Positions 11,793-24,232 of a DNA stretch of 64,000 nucleotides are shown piece by piece (position 1 is the stretch's first letter; each line of letters opens with the position of its first letter). Both the position numbers and the translations under genes were made by a program. The notes below the pieces were generated by a model. The model was given only the letters and a program-made list of their open reading frames with translations. It searched no databases and had not been told where the DNA came from. This DNA comes from Eutypella sp. D-1 (lineage: Eukaryota; Ascomycota; Sordariomycetes; Xylariales; Diatrypaceae), in assembly GCA_023313575.1 (NCBI GenBank), contig JAJTTP010000002.1:1550001-1614000 (forward strand), written 5' to 3'.

Positions 11793-13478
11793 CTAGTTCT
11801 CGGGCTTCTTCGCCTGCTGTTGCGGCTGCTGTTGCTGTGGGCTCTCTCCCTGCTTGACCCGCGACTCGGCATGGTCCGCCTCTGCGTCCGCCGCCTCGCT
11901 CGCCACCTTCTCCGCAGGAGCGCCCTCACCTTCAGCTACCGAGGCGCCTTTATCATCGTTCTCGTCAATATCCTCGACATCTTTGGGCGTCGCCAGGCCT
12001 GTCTCCTGGTTCTCCTGGTCCTGTTCATTCTCTTCTTCGATGAGCTCTTGCTGCTCCTTGAGGACCTCCAGGCGCTGCTTGTTAGTGGCGGCACCCTCAG
12101 CATTGTGAACTTCCAGTTCAATCTCGTGGAACAGCTCCTCGGGGATGGATGACAGCACACCGGTCAGTGCGTTGATTTGGGCATCAAAGCCACTCTCCTG
12201 TACACCCTTCTCGCCATACATGTAAGCATTGCTAAGAACCAATAGGGTCGACGGGACGCCGTGCTTTAACCGTAGGTCAAGCCAGGACTGCAGGTCCTCC
12301 CGCAGCCTTGCGGGCGAGACTGTGTGCGTCTTAATACCGCGGCTGGCGCAAGCCGTCTGGAGTTCCGCCACGTTCAGACTGTCTACGCCCTCAAAGCTGA
12401 TGACCCTGTCATCTCTCTTGATCTGGCGCATCCTGTGGCGGATCTGATACCGAAGCATCGTGTCGGTGCCGAAGGTGTTTAGATTCAAGTAGCGGCAGAT
12501 AGAGACGAGCTGGGGCCGGGAGAGGTTGTCCAGCGTAAGGTCATCTCTGAAGGCCTTACAGATCTTGATGACATCGTCCACCGTCGGCTGCTCTCCGGTG
12601 GCCCGTACTTTACGGAAAAAGACGGCGAATTCCTCCTTCTGGGCAGTGGCCTGGGTCAAGGGGAGACCAGTCTCCTTCAAGGTGTCCCGCAGAAAGGAGC
12701 TGACCTCCTTGCGCGTGGCTCGAAGAGTGGCTGCCTTCTTCTCCTTGGTCGACTGGCCCTCGTACGTGCTGGGTAATAGGTTGGGGAAAAGCTTGAGCGC
12801 AATGGGTAGCAGCGCTTCTGCGAAAGGGACGATGATAAACACGGAAAAGGGGACTAGGCGACCAAGGTCCTGCACCGTCCGCCTAAGCTGACGACTCTCA
12901 CGCCGGGTGAGCTCGTAGCCGGCGGTCATCTTCAACGCTAACCGACTGCTGATTTGGATCTCAGTCGCCAAGAGCTTCGTGCCATCCCAATAGTGCTGAA
13001 CCTCCTTCTTTATGCGCTGGCCGAGGGACAGCTTCTTGCCCTGCTTCTCCTCCTGCTTGGTGATGTCTGCATTTTTCTTGGCGGCCAGCTCGGTAAGGCT
13101 CTTGGGCTCGCCCGTGGGTTCATGAATAGACAGCTGGCCTGTCTTTGCAGCTTCCTCCTGCTCCTTGCTCTTCGTAGAATCGGCAGCGGACTTCTTCTCA
13201 CCAGCTTTCGACTCATCCTTAGGGAGTGGCTTCTTGGCCTTCTCAGCGTTGAAGCCAGGGGGCGGTGCGTTAGGTGGACCTCCTGAAGGCCTCGACTCGG
13301 TCGCTATGGTTCGGAGGGGAATCAGAAGTGCGCGGATAGGTAGATCTAGAGGAAGGGTGCGAGCGTGGCGCCCGAGGTAAGCGGACTGGAAACCAAGACG
13401 AGGCCGAGCAGCCAAAGTCCTCCCCGCGAAAGGGTTAACTATGACCGCTCTCTGAGCAGCTCGGGAGGATGCGCTCAT
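11793..13478 (-). CDS. mdm38: Mdm38/LETM1 family mitochondrial inner-membrane protein
   Basis: A single exon encodes 561 aa. Family role: LETM1/Mdm38 proteins sit in the inner mitochondrial membrane, support K+/H+ exchange and volume homeostasis, and bind mitochondrial ribosomes to assist insertion of mitochondrially made proteins. Seen here: an Arg-rich, acid-poor N-terminus (residues 1-60) typical of a mitochondrial presequence; a Lys/Glu-rich low-complexity linker (75-150); one membrane segment at about 207-229; and a LETM1 ribosome-binding-like region (about 245-430) with the typical 'LSRPQLVSICRYL' and 'RLREDLQSWLDLRL' helices. The C-terminal 120 residues are acidic with a Gln-rich end, predicted coiled coil or disordered. 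The ATG at 13478 starts the presequence and no upstream ATG is in frame nearby. Confidence 0.93.
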   Translation of the reverse strand: MSASSRAAQRAVIVNPFAGRTLAARPRLGFQSAYLGRHARTLPLDLPIRALLIPLRTIATESRPSGGPPNAPPPGFNAEKAKKPLPKDESKAGEKKSAADSTKSKEQEEAAKTGQLSIHEPTGEPKSLTELAAKKNADITKQEEKQGKKLSLGQRIKKEVQHYWDGTKLLATEIQISSRLALKMTAGYELTRRESRQLRRTVQDLGRLVPFSVFIIVPFAEALLPIALKLFPNLLPSTYEGQSTKEKKAATLRATRKEVSSFLRDTLKETGLPLTQATAQKEEFAVFFRKVRATGEQPTVDDVIKICKAFRDDLTLDNLSRPQLVSICRYLNLNTFGTDTMLRYQIRHRMRQIKRDDRVISFEGVDSLNVAELQTACASRGIKTHTVSPARLREDLQSWLDLRLKHGVPSTLLVLSNAYMYGEKGVQESGFDAQINALTGVLSSIPEELFHEIELEVHNAEGAATNKQRLEVLKEQQELIEEENEQDQENQETGLATPKDVEDIDENDDKGASVAEGEGAPAEKVASEAADAEADHAESRVKQGESPQQQQPQQQAKKPEN

Positions 13479-14823
13479 GATGCGATGAGCAGGCGTATAG
13501 GGAGGTGGTTGTTGTTGTGTTGTGACTGAGTTGAGGTGACGTGATGTGACGTGGAAAGCGTGAGGGGTGGATTGATAGAATTGATGATGCGGTAATGCGG
13601 TAATGCGGCACTGTAGATCGGATTTATCGTTATCCGTAGTTCGTACTTCGATAAGATGATTGATTACTGAGAATGATATTGATATTTTTTTATCAGCAAC
13701 TACTTTAACTAGTAACTACCGGTCTTTTTTGTAAGTGGCGATGAGATGGATGAGATGGAGTGAATGTGGTGATGTGTAATGTAAGTCGGGTTAGTTGAGA
13801 TGAAGAGTGAGTACTGAAACTGGTACTGGAGAGGGAGGGAGGATGGAAGTGAGAAGAAGGATAAAACTACTAGTTCTGAGTTGAACCACGACTTACAAGT
13901 TATGATGATGAACTGGTCAAGATTATGGAGAATATGGAGATATGGAGAACTTGAGATGCGAGGTTATGGAGTTAAGGGTGCAATGACTTGAATGAGTGGA
14001 AAGAATGGAAGAAGTGGATCCAGGTGTTGTTAAAATATCGTCATATCATTGGCTTCCATTATGAGAATCCATTTAAACTATCCAATCCCCATCCGAGACC
14101 CATCCGAGCCCCCGTTCGGCCATGTCCGCCAAGTAATCCAAGCAGCCCAAGCAAGTGCGCCCAGGAAATGTCCCAGATAGCCTTTATCAGCACGTGATTT
14201 AGATCTAGGTACAGGGGCACTAGTCATTGATAGTTGACCGAATCAGGTAATGAGGTGAGACTAAGTGGGTCACATCGGGATTGGTTACGACCGATCTGGT
14301 AAAACCGTCCCAGATGTTCTGTCAGGGCTGCTTGGGGGACTGTCAGGGTTACTTGCTCGGTACGTAACAGACTGAACAGGGCGATGACATATTGCACCCC
14401 TATTTACTTGGCTTTGGACCCTTCAGCGGCTTCTTACGTACAACATGACAACCTACGAAGCTTAGCATTACCTTAAAACACAACTGCGTACATCATTTTG
14501 AACAGTTGATTTTATAATATTTCTTGCCTGAGGTTTTCTGGAAAATTAGGTAATCATGATACATGTGGATTTAGCTGGTACTCTGAAAAAAAGAAAACAA
14601 ATCAAAAAAATCACGAACACTATCTCAAACACTAGTAAAAGGAGAACCCCGACTGGTCGCCTTACGACTCGGGCGAAACTTAAATCATGGGATAGAGTTA
14701 GGATTAAGTTTACTGAGGGACGGAAGATGGGAGATGCGTATGAAAATAAGGCTGATAAAGGGGGGGAAGCCCTTCCATAGCCCGTCTAAACATATACCCA
14801 AACCTACCAGACCACTCGCTTAC
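13479..14823. other. Spacer upstream of mdm38
   Basis: Near mdm38 it contains short GATGAGATG-type and GGTAATGC repeats (about 13590-13760) and purine-rich tracts, as expected for a promoter. The distal part is the 3' side of the membrane-protein gene. No gene is supported. Confidence 0.55.
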
Positions 14824-15756
14824 TTACTTACCTGAGTACTCTTCCGGCTCCTCCATCGCCGGCACGTACGTAAGGTGGAAGATGGTGAGGACACTATTGC
14901 GGACGGAGAACGAGCGGGCGACGTCCTCGCCGCGCCAGAGCACCGCCGCGAGCCTAGCCAGCGGCCATCCCACTAACGCGTAGAGGCCGACCTCCGCGCT
15001 CACCACGCCGCCGCTCCCCAGCAGCACCTGGGTCACGAGCCCGTCGAGCGCGAGGAGCGCGCACAGCACGCTTACAAGCGGCGTGTAAAGCCGAAGCAGG
15101 TCGCCCAGCAGCAGCCACGCGAGCAGACCCCACACCGTCGCCGTCTCTTCCTTCTTCTTCGGCCCGACGAGGGTCGGGATGTCCGGCAGGTAGCGGCGGC
15201 CGTAAACAGCGAGACCCAGACAGCGGGTGGGGCGGCCGTCGTCCTCGACGAGGCCGAGGCGGAGGATGGCGACGGTGCGGCCGCCGGTCCCGATATGCAC
15301 CTGCAGGCGTACGCGGGCGTCGAGTGCCCGCAGGTAGATAAACAGGAGCACGATCCAGAGTACGAAGCCAATAATGAAGCCAAACTCGCGAGCGGTATAA
15401 TACAGGAACTCTGCAAGGCGATCAGGGATCCGGTACAGGTGGTAGAAGAGCGAGGTGGGGAACGGCATCTCTGCTAGCATGGTAAGGAGTTTGGTTATGT
15501 ACTTCGCCGTCAAGATGACTATATCCACGTAGATATTAATGGCCAAGGCGAGTATATCCATGAAGATGTTAATGGTCCACTCCACCCCCCAGCAGACTGC
15601 GTCTAGAGCCGCGCAGAAGTACGCCAAGATCAAGCCCGGGAGGGATATAAGCAGGGGCAGCAGCGGGAGCTCGAAGGCCTGCTGCGACGCCGCGGCGGCG
15701 TGCATCCTTACTGCCGCCTCGCCCAGCACCAGGGTGGGCGGAAGATCGAAACTCAT
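14824..15756 (-). CDS. Unknown polytopic membrane protein
   Basis: One open frame of 310 aa starts at an ATG at 15756. Hydrophobic segments are at about residues 30-58, 62-95, 124-144, 206-245 (one or two passes) and 251-274, so five or six membrane passes. A charged, Gly/Arg-rich soluble stretch lies between the third and fourth segments. I do not recognise a family. The 3' end is uncertain: the frame closes at TAA inside a CAG|GTAAGTAAGTAAG stretch, which is a strong tandem splice-donor sequence, so the last codons could be replaced by a further exon downstream (below 14824). Codon usage is GC-rich, like the neighbouring conserved genes, which argues that the frame is genuinely coding. Confidence 0.65.
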   Translation of the reverse strand: MSFDLPPTLVLGEAAVRMHAAAASQQAFELPLLPLLISLPGLILAYFCAALDAVCWGVEWTINIFMDILALAINIYVDIVILTAKYITKLLTMLAEMPFPTSLFYHLYRIPDRLAEFLYYTAREFGFIIGFVLWIVLLFIYLRALDARVRLQVHIGTGGRTVAILRLGLVEDDGRPTRCLGLAVYGRRYLPDIPTLVGPKKKEETATVWGLLAWLLLGDLLRLYTPLVSVLCALLALDGLVTQVLLGSGGVVSAEVGLYALVGWPLARLAAVLWRGEDVARSFSVRNSVLTIFHLTYVPAMEEPEEYSGK

Positions 15757-16837
15757 GATGAAACAATAATGATGCTATAACTGCTGATAGTAGTGTAGTG
15801 TCGAGGATGAAGGATAATTCACATTGTCGAGTACAGAGACGGCTCCTTATATAGTTAGAGCTATAGTTAAACCCCGAGACGCAGATCTAAACGCCTATGA
15901 AAAGGGTTGTTGGTTATTTAAGCCACTGAACTCAGGGGGGCCTTTGTGCAGCAGCCATTGAACAATGGTCTATGAGATAAAATCAAAGCTAGGCTTTGTT
16001 GTAGCGGCCTTAAAGCCATTCATCCTCTAACCATGCATTGTTCCCCTGGGTTCAATACGCATTGTGTGTCGTGAATTTTAGAGGTTCAATTCAAGTAATC
16101 ACGTCCTAGCGCTTCAAATATCGAGCTCGTTACCGGGATTGCAGCCTAATATTCAACGATATCTTGAAGCAAGAGCGAAGTTCTAAGATAGTGAGTGCGT
16201 ACGTAGTAAAGAAATCATGGATCGAGTTCAATTCCACGACTTCTTCTATCTTCTAAACACCCTTTCTACTAACATGAGAGTACAATTTCGAAATGGCACT
16301 AGCCCCGATGATACAAAACAAAGCGTAGCAGGAAACCGACCGCAGATCCGATCGGCCCACCCTAGGTCTAAGCAAAAGAAGAAAATAAAAAGAAAGAGAG
16401 AAGAAAAGGGCACGCTACATTGTAAAATCGAACTCGCCTACCTAGTAGTTAATACAAACTTTTTACACGAAATATTCCTTTTCCCGCCAACCGCCCGAGC
16501 CTGCGCTTCCACCCGCCCATCCTCCCCTCTTTAGTTTAGGTGTTTTGAACAAGATATTTATTCATATACGTATGTACAAGACTGATACCACACGCTTCTT
16601 AGAAGGAAGACCGGGACGAAAAGAAGAAGAGAGAGCCCAACCCGTTTATGCTTGATTTATCTATATGATGATCCCCCATAACCCTTGAAAACTCCTCGCC
16701 GTGCCGTGCCGTGCCATGCCATGCAATGTGTAGAACTCAAAGGGAAGAAGAAAGAAAGAAAAAAGAAGAGAAAGACAAAGTCGTATCGAAAAGAAAAGAA
16801 AAACCACCGGTATAACCAAGAAAGTCGCATGCGGCCA
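15757..16837. other. Spacer between membrane-protein and Stb6-like genes
   Basis: It holds the promoter of the membrane-protein gene (left) and the 3' end of the Stb6-like gene (right), with A/G-rich tracts around 16376-16410 and 16740-16800. No gene is supported. Confidence 0.55.
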
Positions 16838-19713
16838 CTATTGCTTCAGCTCCGCCGCCGCCGCCGCCGCTCCTCCTCCCCCAGCGGCAGCGGTCAGCGG
16901 TTCCGCCGCCTCGCCGGGTTGTTCGCGCGTGATGTTGGGGCCGGTGCCAATGCCGGTGAGGGTGCGGACGGCCCAGTGGACCCAGGATTCGGTCTCGAGG
17001 TGGGCCTTGAGTTCGCGGGCGCGGCGCTCGACGTCAGCGACACGGGCCTCGAACTCGTCGACACCGGCCTCGAAGTCCTGCACGCGCGACTCGAGGCCCG
17101 CGACCTCGTACTCGAGCTTCTGGCCCCACCCCTCCACGTCCCGGAGCAGCTCGGTGAGGCCCTCGCGCTCCGCCGCCGCGAGCTCTCGCGCGTCCTGCCG
17201 CGCCCGCCCGTGCGCCTCCCGCCGCCGCTCCAGCTCCTCCTGCAGCTCCTCCTGTTGCTGCGCGTACCCCACGTCCAGTGCTTCGATTGCCTCGACCTTG
17301 TCCTCCACCCATGGCTCCATGCCCTGCCTGATGTCAAGGATGCTGCGGTATAGGCTGCTGGCCATCTCGGCGAGGCTGGCCAGGTCCCTAGCCTCCACTG
17401 CCGGTATCGTGTTAGCGGCTTCGTCTAGGTCCACGAGCTCCTCCCACCGAAACACGGCCTCTTCGGCTTCGCTGAAGGACAGTCTTCGCGGCCACCGACT
17501 TTCGTTGAGGTAAACCTGCGGTTGCTCGAAACCACATCCACTGTGACGCCGATGTAGATTTGATATATTGTCACTGAAATGATGTTGGGGCATGGTCATA
17601 ACGGTGGGTCTCCGTAAATCCTGCTCGTCTGCGGTTGCCGAACCCGCTACTGAGGATGCGATGGTTGTGAGATCGTTCCGCAAATCAGTGACATCCTCGC
17701 TTGATTCTTTATACTTGTTGGCGCTACTCCTATTTGTGGGTGGGGAGTCACGTCGCAGAATATCGTTACGGCCCGGCCCCCCGGAAGCTGCGGATATGGG
17801 TTCAAGGCCCCTCTCTCTTCTCATAGCACTCAGATATTCCTCTGGTTTCGTTTTCCACGTGAACGCCCTTGCGACGGGGGCCGGCGGTGCGCTGGATTGA
17901 GAGCCACCCGGGGTATCGGTGGACGCAGACGCTGCACTGCCTTGGAACGGGGTGTCTATCGAGGAGTACTCCTTCGACTGCCGAATAGATTGGCTCTTGG
18001 GAGTACCTCCGTTGTAGACCGCATCTTTGATGCGCCCGAAACCGGAGCGAGCATCACGGGCAACGCTCTTGAAGACACCCCGCCGTTGCGCATCCTTGTC
18101 TGTAGGTGTATCCACTGTAGCCCCTATACTGACAGCGGAGCCCGGAGCAGGAGTGCCGTATACCGCAGGGGAATCTTCCCTCGTCCGTGACTCGGAGTCA
18201 TCATCCTGGGATGATGGATGTGCTCGCTTTGACTGGCTGGCGAGCTCTTCTTTGTGAAACAGGATGTTGTGTACATCGGGGATAGCTTTCTCGTTGGTAT
18301 CTCCCGTAGAGCGCTTGGGCTTGCCCAGCCACAGCCACTTGGTCCGCTCTCCGGACAATAATTTGATGAACTTGCCGAGGTCCAAGGTTTCGATATCGCC
18401 GATGGCGCCCTTGTCGCGACTGCCAACCATGCCGAGCACGAGTTCACCTCGCTCGCCACCGATTTCCCTGACAGTAGACTTTACTGCTTTTTGCACACCC
18501 CAGCCCTCACCAGCCGCAGCCTTCGCGGTTGCAGCATGCAACTTATAGAGAGTCTGCCTGTCTAGGCGTCGGGTTCGTTGGGACCTCTCTATTTTGAGAT
18601 ACTTCTGGAAGTAGTAAATACCCCTTTCGGTGGCGTCAATGTCAAAAACATCCTTGGAAACAGGGGCACCAAGGTAACTCAGCCGATTCCTGGCACCCAT
18701 CAATAGGCCAAGAAGGGCTACGACGGTGGTTGGTCCAAGGATGCCGTCGGCTGGCTCTACATTGTAATATTCTGCTCCAAATTCGGTCCACCAGTCGGCG
18801 ACGGCGGTTTCGGTGACGTCGCATAATAAACCGTCGATATAGACAGCGCCCAGCTTACCAAACAAGTACAGCGCAACTTGACACAGCTTGATGAGCTCGA
18901 CAACGCTGTCAGAGAAGGGGATCTTCTCGCTTGTCCTGTACAACTGGTAGAATTTGGCCTTGGCCGCGCCGGTGGGTTCGGACAGGGTTAGGCCAGACCG
19001 ACCAGAACACCCTAGTCTCTTGAGATCCTCGTTGACGACAAACTCTCGACGGTGAGCCTTGATGTCTCCATCGGGGACGGGAATGACGGTCAGGGCGGAA
19101 GGGAAACTACTGAGGTTCGTCACCATTACCTCCCCTAAGGGGGTCTCTCTGGGTCTGGCATGGTATTGCTGGATAGCCTTGAAATAGGCACGAAGACGGG
19201 GCGACCAGGCGTCTTCATCGGCGGGGACACCCAAAACGCCAACTGCGACGGATTGCTTCTCATCTCCGGTATAGGTGACAATAACCAGGGTGGGCGACTG
19301 GCGCGAGCAAGCCCACTGTTCGACTAGGTACAGCTCGTAGCCCGGTAGCTTCTCTCTCCGCTCGACGACATGCACGCAGGGATCTTCTTCAAGGTACCTA
19401 TGATGAATTTTGGTCAGGAGAGCGCTTAGGTAACAATGAAGTTTTAGACGAACCTGAAAGCGATGGGGTCGGGAAGGACAAGACGACGGCTCTGGGTAGC
19501 CAGGGGTGGCGACGATGATGTATTGGCACAAGTAGTATGGGATTTGGTAGTAGATTCGGCGATGGGTGGTGTCGGTGTATTGTAGCCTCGGTCTTGTTGG
19601 GATTTATCGGAGCGGAGACTCGAATTTTGTGACTGGCTCTGGGTTCTCTGTAATGCGACTTTGGTTCTAAACAGGTCATCTTCACGATGGTAGAGGGGAA
19701 GTGGAAACGACAT
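16838..19713 (-). CDS. Stb6-like protein (Stb2/Stb6 family)
   Basis: Exons 19454-19713 and 16838-19397 encode 939 aa. The 56-bp intron has a less usual GTTCGT donor and a TAG acceptor; joining restores the reading 'IAFRYLEEDP'. Yeast STB2 and STB6 were isolated as Sin3-binding proteins; the filamentous-fungal relatives share an N-terminal 'Stb6-like' domain. That domain is visible here at about residues 85-230, with the 'PGYELYLVEQWA' block, a hydrophobic strand ending in YTGD, and the SALTVIPVPDGD segment. A helical region follows (250-350), then a long Ser/Pro-rich disordered middle. A coiled coil lies at about 760-890, and the C-terminus is Ala/Gly-rich. The N-terminal 85 residues are Ser/Thr/Gln-rich. 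Its molecular role in moulds is not established. Confidence 0.8.
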
Positions 19714-20996
19714 GGCTTAGAGTTGTGATGGGAACTCCAGACCATATATATAGGCATTATTGGCCTTCGGGATGAAGATGAGTACGGAGATAGCGGATGG
19801 CTGGGCTTGCTGGGGGGTTGAGTGTAATAGTAGCCGAGGGGTTCATGATGTAACAGCGAGGCTGTCAGTGAGGCATCATTGTTGGGGGTGAGTTCCCAAG
19901 GAAGCCAAGGTTCGTTCGTAGGCGTAGTAGAGTAGAGTAGAGTCGGTATCGTCGGTATCTACCTACTTACCTGGGGAGGTAGTATGTAGGTTGTTGATAT
20001 GATATTTAGGTATGATATGATATGTATCTTGTAAGTAGGTTTGGAGGTCTGTTCTCAAATTACGTGTCCACCATTCATGATTACTTTTAGGTAAAGGACG
20101 AGGGAGAAGAAGTACGTGTAGTTAACTATTAGGATAACTATTGGAGGGAACGAATTGTTCAAGACTGTGTGTATGCTCGGTGTAGTTGTGTAGTTAGTTA
20201 GTAGGAGTCTAGAGTAAGGAGTTGGCTGGTTGGGCTTTGTTGCATGCATGTGAAGATGCTCCCTCCCTCGCTCCTACCTGGGTAAAGTACTCTTATTTGT
20301 CTTCCAGTATCCAGTATTCGCTTTCTTTCAATCCCAGTTACTTTACCTACCTACCTAAGGTTACCCCTTCCTCCCCTGTCATCTAGCCAGTTTAGCTTGC
20401 ATAAAGTCGGGGTTCTTTCTTGCCGTCCCCGGACCTAATGGCTTCTGGTGGGGCAATGGGGTCTGCCAGGCCCAGCAGGCTCAGCCATGTTGCTTCCGGA
20501 TGCCGTCATAACCTATCCTTGTCTCTGTACAGTGTGAAATCTGATTTGGATGTATAGGGTACGGAGTACTTCCTACTGTATTCGATAACCTCGGGTATAA
20601 ATGTCTGTATAAGCACAGTGTTAATTAAGTACCCTAAGTATATATGTAGCGAGAAGTACGAAGTCCGTTGTACCTACAGTAGTTCATTCCGTAGCTCCTT
20701 GGAATAGCCCCACACCAGCATCTTATCGTACTTCTCCAAGCATTGACATTGGCGTTGGCGTTGGCGGGCGGGTTCGTCTTATACCAAAAACAACATCACA
20801 TCACACACATCACACACCACTTGAGCATACCCGTACCTGATCTCTAGATTTTTCAAACCTCAAAAGCTAGAACGATATGCCATATTCGAGGCCGGCATGA
20901 ATGTCCCCGAGCCGTAGTTGCATCATTCATTATTTACAATAGAATAAATAAACCACCATAACCACAACCCTCACAGCAAGAACCTTCACAACAGCC
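19714..20996. other. Divergent promoter region between Stb6-like gene and rmd5
   Basis: A 1.3 kb intergenic region shared by two outward-facing genes. It is rich in TACCTACC/GGTAGGTA-type short repeats (19955-20040 and 20341-20365), TATGATATGATATG repeats near 20005-20025 and tandem GGCGTT near 20750. No gene is supported. Confidence 0.6.
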
Positions 20997-22404
20997 ATGG
21001 CGATGCTGCAACTGCAGAAGGACGTAGACAAGTTGATTAACTCGCCCAATCTCTCCGACGCAGTCCAAGATGTTGACCAAATTATCAAATTATTGAGTGA
21101 AGCGAGAGAGAAGGTCGCTGCCGGTAAGTGATAGAGAGAGAGAGAGAGATATATATATATATATATACATTTATTTTGATACTAACATTATCGTCAACGT
21201 CCAAACAGCTCATGACCCTCACACTACCAGTTTAACACTGGCAAAACTACAGAATCCTATCCGAGAAAACCTCGACACCCTCAATGTTCATCTCCGGAAT
21301 GTTCACAAGGCCCAGAGGGAGTTTGAGAGGGCCCTAAAGCCCGCCCTCCCCGGTAATAAGGGTAATCTACCTACCCAGCATGATCCCATGGAATCTCACG
21401 AGACCCTCATAAACCGCGCGATTGCTATGCACCTTCTGCGAGAGGGTCAGTTTTCCATCGCCTCCACCTTTATCAACGAAGCTCAGCCTCAGCCCCAACA
21501 TACTCCTGAGCCATTTCCTGAACCATCAACTCATTTATCTCCCCCTACTGTGCCCGATCCCTTGTCGCGGTCCATCACTCCCACCGACGACCCCACCGAC
21601 GACATCATAGCCGACGCCGATATCCCCACCGACCTGAACGCTTGGCAGTCCCATGCCCTTCAATCCTCTTTCGCCGATATGTATTCTATCCTATCACATC
21701 TCAAGTCACACGACCTACTTCCCGCTATCACATGGGCCCGGGCCAACTGCACCGAGCTGGAGGCCAGGGGTTCTAACCTCGAATTCGAGCTCTGCAAGCT
21801 TCAGTACATATGGCTCTTCAAGGGCCCCTCCTTCAATGGTTTACCAGACACCCCTCATAACGGTGTGGCGGGTGCCCTGCAGTACGCTAGAGAGAACTTC
21901 GGGCGATTCCAGCACCGGCACCTGAAGGAGATTGAGAAGTTAAGCGCCGCTCTCGTCTACTCGACAAATCTGGGTTCCTCGCCCTACAACTCCATCTTCG
22001 ATATCACCCCGGCCTTCGAGGAGGTCGCTGCCTCATTCACGCGCGAGTTCTGCTCGCTGCTTGGCCTATCCGCTGAGTCGCCCCTCTACGTGGCGGTGAC
22101 GGCCGGCGCCCTGGCTCTCCCTCAGCTCGTCAAGTTTACCACCCTGGCGAAGGGCACCGAGTGGACAACTAGCAACGAGCTGGCCTTCCAGACCCCGCTG
22201 CCCAAGAGTATGATGTACCACTCCATCTTCGTTTGCCCCGTCGCCAAGGAGCAGACCACCGAGGCGAACCCCCCCGTCATCCTGCCGTGCGGCCACGTCC
22301 TCGCCCGTGACAGCTTGCACAAGCTCGCTAGAGGCCACAAGTACAAGTGTCCCTACTGTCCCAACGAAGGCATGGTTAAGGACGCCAAGGAGATCATTTT
22401 ATAA
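20997..22404 (+). CDS. rmd5: Rmd5/Gid2 subunit of the GID (CTLH) E3 ubiquitin ligase
   Basis: Exons 20997-21123 and 21209-22404 encode 440 aa. Family role: Rmd5 pairs with Fyv10/Gid9 to form the catalytic RING centre of the GID complex, which in yeast ubiquitinates gluconeogenic enzymes for degradation. Seen here: an N-terminal helix; a LisH-like helix pair (about 107-135, 'INRAIAMHLLREGQFSIAS'); a CTLH/CRA region (about 195-330); and a C-terminal degenerate Gid-type RING with C-x-H ('LPCGHVL') and C-x2-C ('CPYC') but no complete first Zn pair, as is normal for this family. The single 85-bp intron carries (GA)n(TA)n dinucleotide runs. A Pro/Thr-rich acidic insertion lies at about 137-185. Confidence 0.93.
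21132..21168. repeat. (GA)n(TA)n compound microsatellite in rmd5 intron
   Basis: About nine GA units followed by about nine TA units fill nearly half of the 85-bp intron of rmd5. Length variation here would change intron size but not the protein. Confidence 0.9.
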
Positions 22405-24013
22405 GCGGACACACGAAAACCGGGTCTTCACCGTTGCATCATAGTTCTGATCGTTGTGTTTTATGCTGTTACGTTGAGCGCCCTGGGGAGTTGCATGGAG
22501 TTTTTTTTTTTTTTTTTCCTTTCCGGCGCAATAGGGTTTCGGCCCCGGTGTTTGTTGTATTTTTCATCCCAACAATGTTTCTCATGCCGGGGTGTGTGGT
22601 CTCTGTTTCCCTACAGGCGTTCTTTTTTAAATCACATGTGAATGGCTGGGTAGGCGATGGGACACACAGTGCCGGGGTCTGGATGACAATTATGGCTTGT
22701 TATTTGTTTTTCTTTTCCTTTCGTTATATCTCTCTGTTTCTCTCGACCAGAGACACTGGGCGCAGCTTTCTGCCTCGAAAGAAGAAGGGAGGGCGAGTCG
22801 TCCCAATGCTCAAGCCTTGCTCGTACTGTATTCCGTATCCCAGGATAGCTAGGCAGGTACGGACAAATTGAGCAAAGCTGGTCGAATAGCAACGAGTTCG
22901 GAAGAGGGACCTCGCGTATATACCATTATTAAAACAAAAATATATATACGTAAATATATACATTCGCACAGAGTGACATTCTCTGCCAAACATAAGGAAC
23001 CCACCGCCGCAGGGTGAGAGGGCGAGGGCGAGGCTGTATATCCCCACAACGTGATCTTGCGTATCCCCACGCCATTCCATCCAAGCAAGCATGTTCGTAA
23101 ACCAGCCCTGGCTGAACGAGCAAACAATTTACTTGCGGTAGGACTTGCCTGCCTACCTACCTACATACCTATCTAACTCGCGTGGTATCTCATTGCGCGA
23201 ACGCAAGAAAGGGGGAAAAGCCTTACGCCCCCCTCCAGTCCACGAATTCAAGCGTCATATGCGAGATCCCATAGGCTCGTGTGTGATCAATGCCCGCCCG
23301 TCCCCCCCTTATATCCTGGTCCTTCATTAACTAATCAAGTAGCGATGCGATGAAGAAAAATATTGGCTGACGGGGGAACAAAGGATTTGGTAATCGAGAC
23401 ATCGTGAGAGGTTCTAAGGGGCAAGGGGGGGGGGGGTTACAAAATACCTAGAAAGGGAAGAGAAGAAGGAACCATCCAGGGCAAAGAGCACACAGATGAG
23501 ACCAAATTTCTAGACGTATGCATAGCAGTTCATAGCTATACCCCATCACAGAATGAATTCATAAAATAGCGATGTACACAGATGGAAGCAAACGATAAAC
23601 ATACATAAAAATGGCCTCGAAAGCTCGGCCCCGCCCCCCTTCCCCTCTTACATTTTCCTATCTTCGTCCCCCCTCCTATACGCCTGGAGTAGAGAAGCAA
23701 GCAAACTATTGAAAACAGACAGACAGATAGATAGACAAGTTATTCCTTCTTTCCATATAGGTATGTATAATCCATCTTGAATTTTTATTTTTCAACGACT
23801 CATCATGCATCTCTCTCTCTATTTATCTACCTCCCTCCCTCCCGGTCTTATCTACCTAACTACCACTACTAAAACTTCCAATCATAATCATCAAGGTCAG
23901 ATCAGGTCAAGGTCTACTACGTATTCAGTCAGAGAGAAAGAGAAAGAGCTGTCTTCCTCTCTTATACCCCCTTTCTACCCTTTCCCTCTACCCTCCTGTC
24001 TACAGCCTACAGC
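22405..24013. other. Convergent spacer between rmd5 and vps8
   Basis: Both genes end towards this 1.6 kb region. It contains T-runs (22501-22518), a TACCTACCTACATACC run (23153-23172), a G-run near 23426-23438 and TCTATC/CTCTCT repeats (23715-23840). ORFs present are low-complexity shadows. No gene is supported. Confidence 0.6.
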
Positions 24014-24201
24014 CTACCCATCGATAGGACATCTATACACGGCACCGGTCTCGACACCGTAGTCGTCGACCCGTCTCCCGCCGCCGCCGCCGCCGTCACG
24101 ATCCCCGTTATACCCGGACCCGGACCCGGACCCCAATTGCAGCGCATCGAGACAGCTCTTATGGTACAAGTGGCGACAAGCAAACACGATCAGTGGACCG
24201 A

Positions 24202-24232
<31 letters not shown>

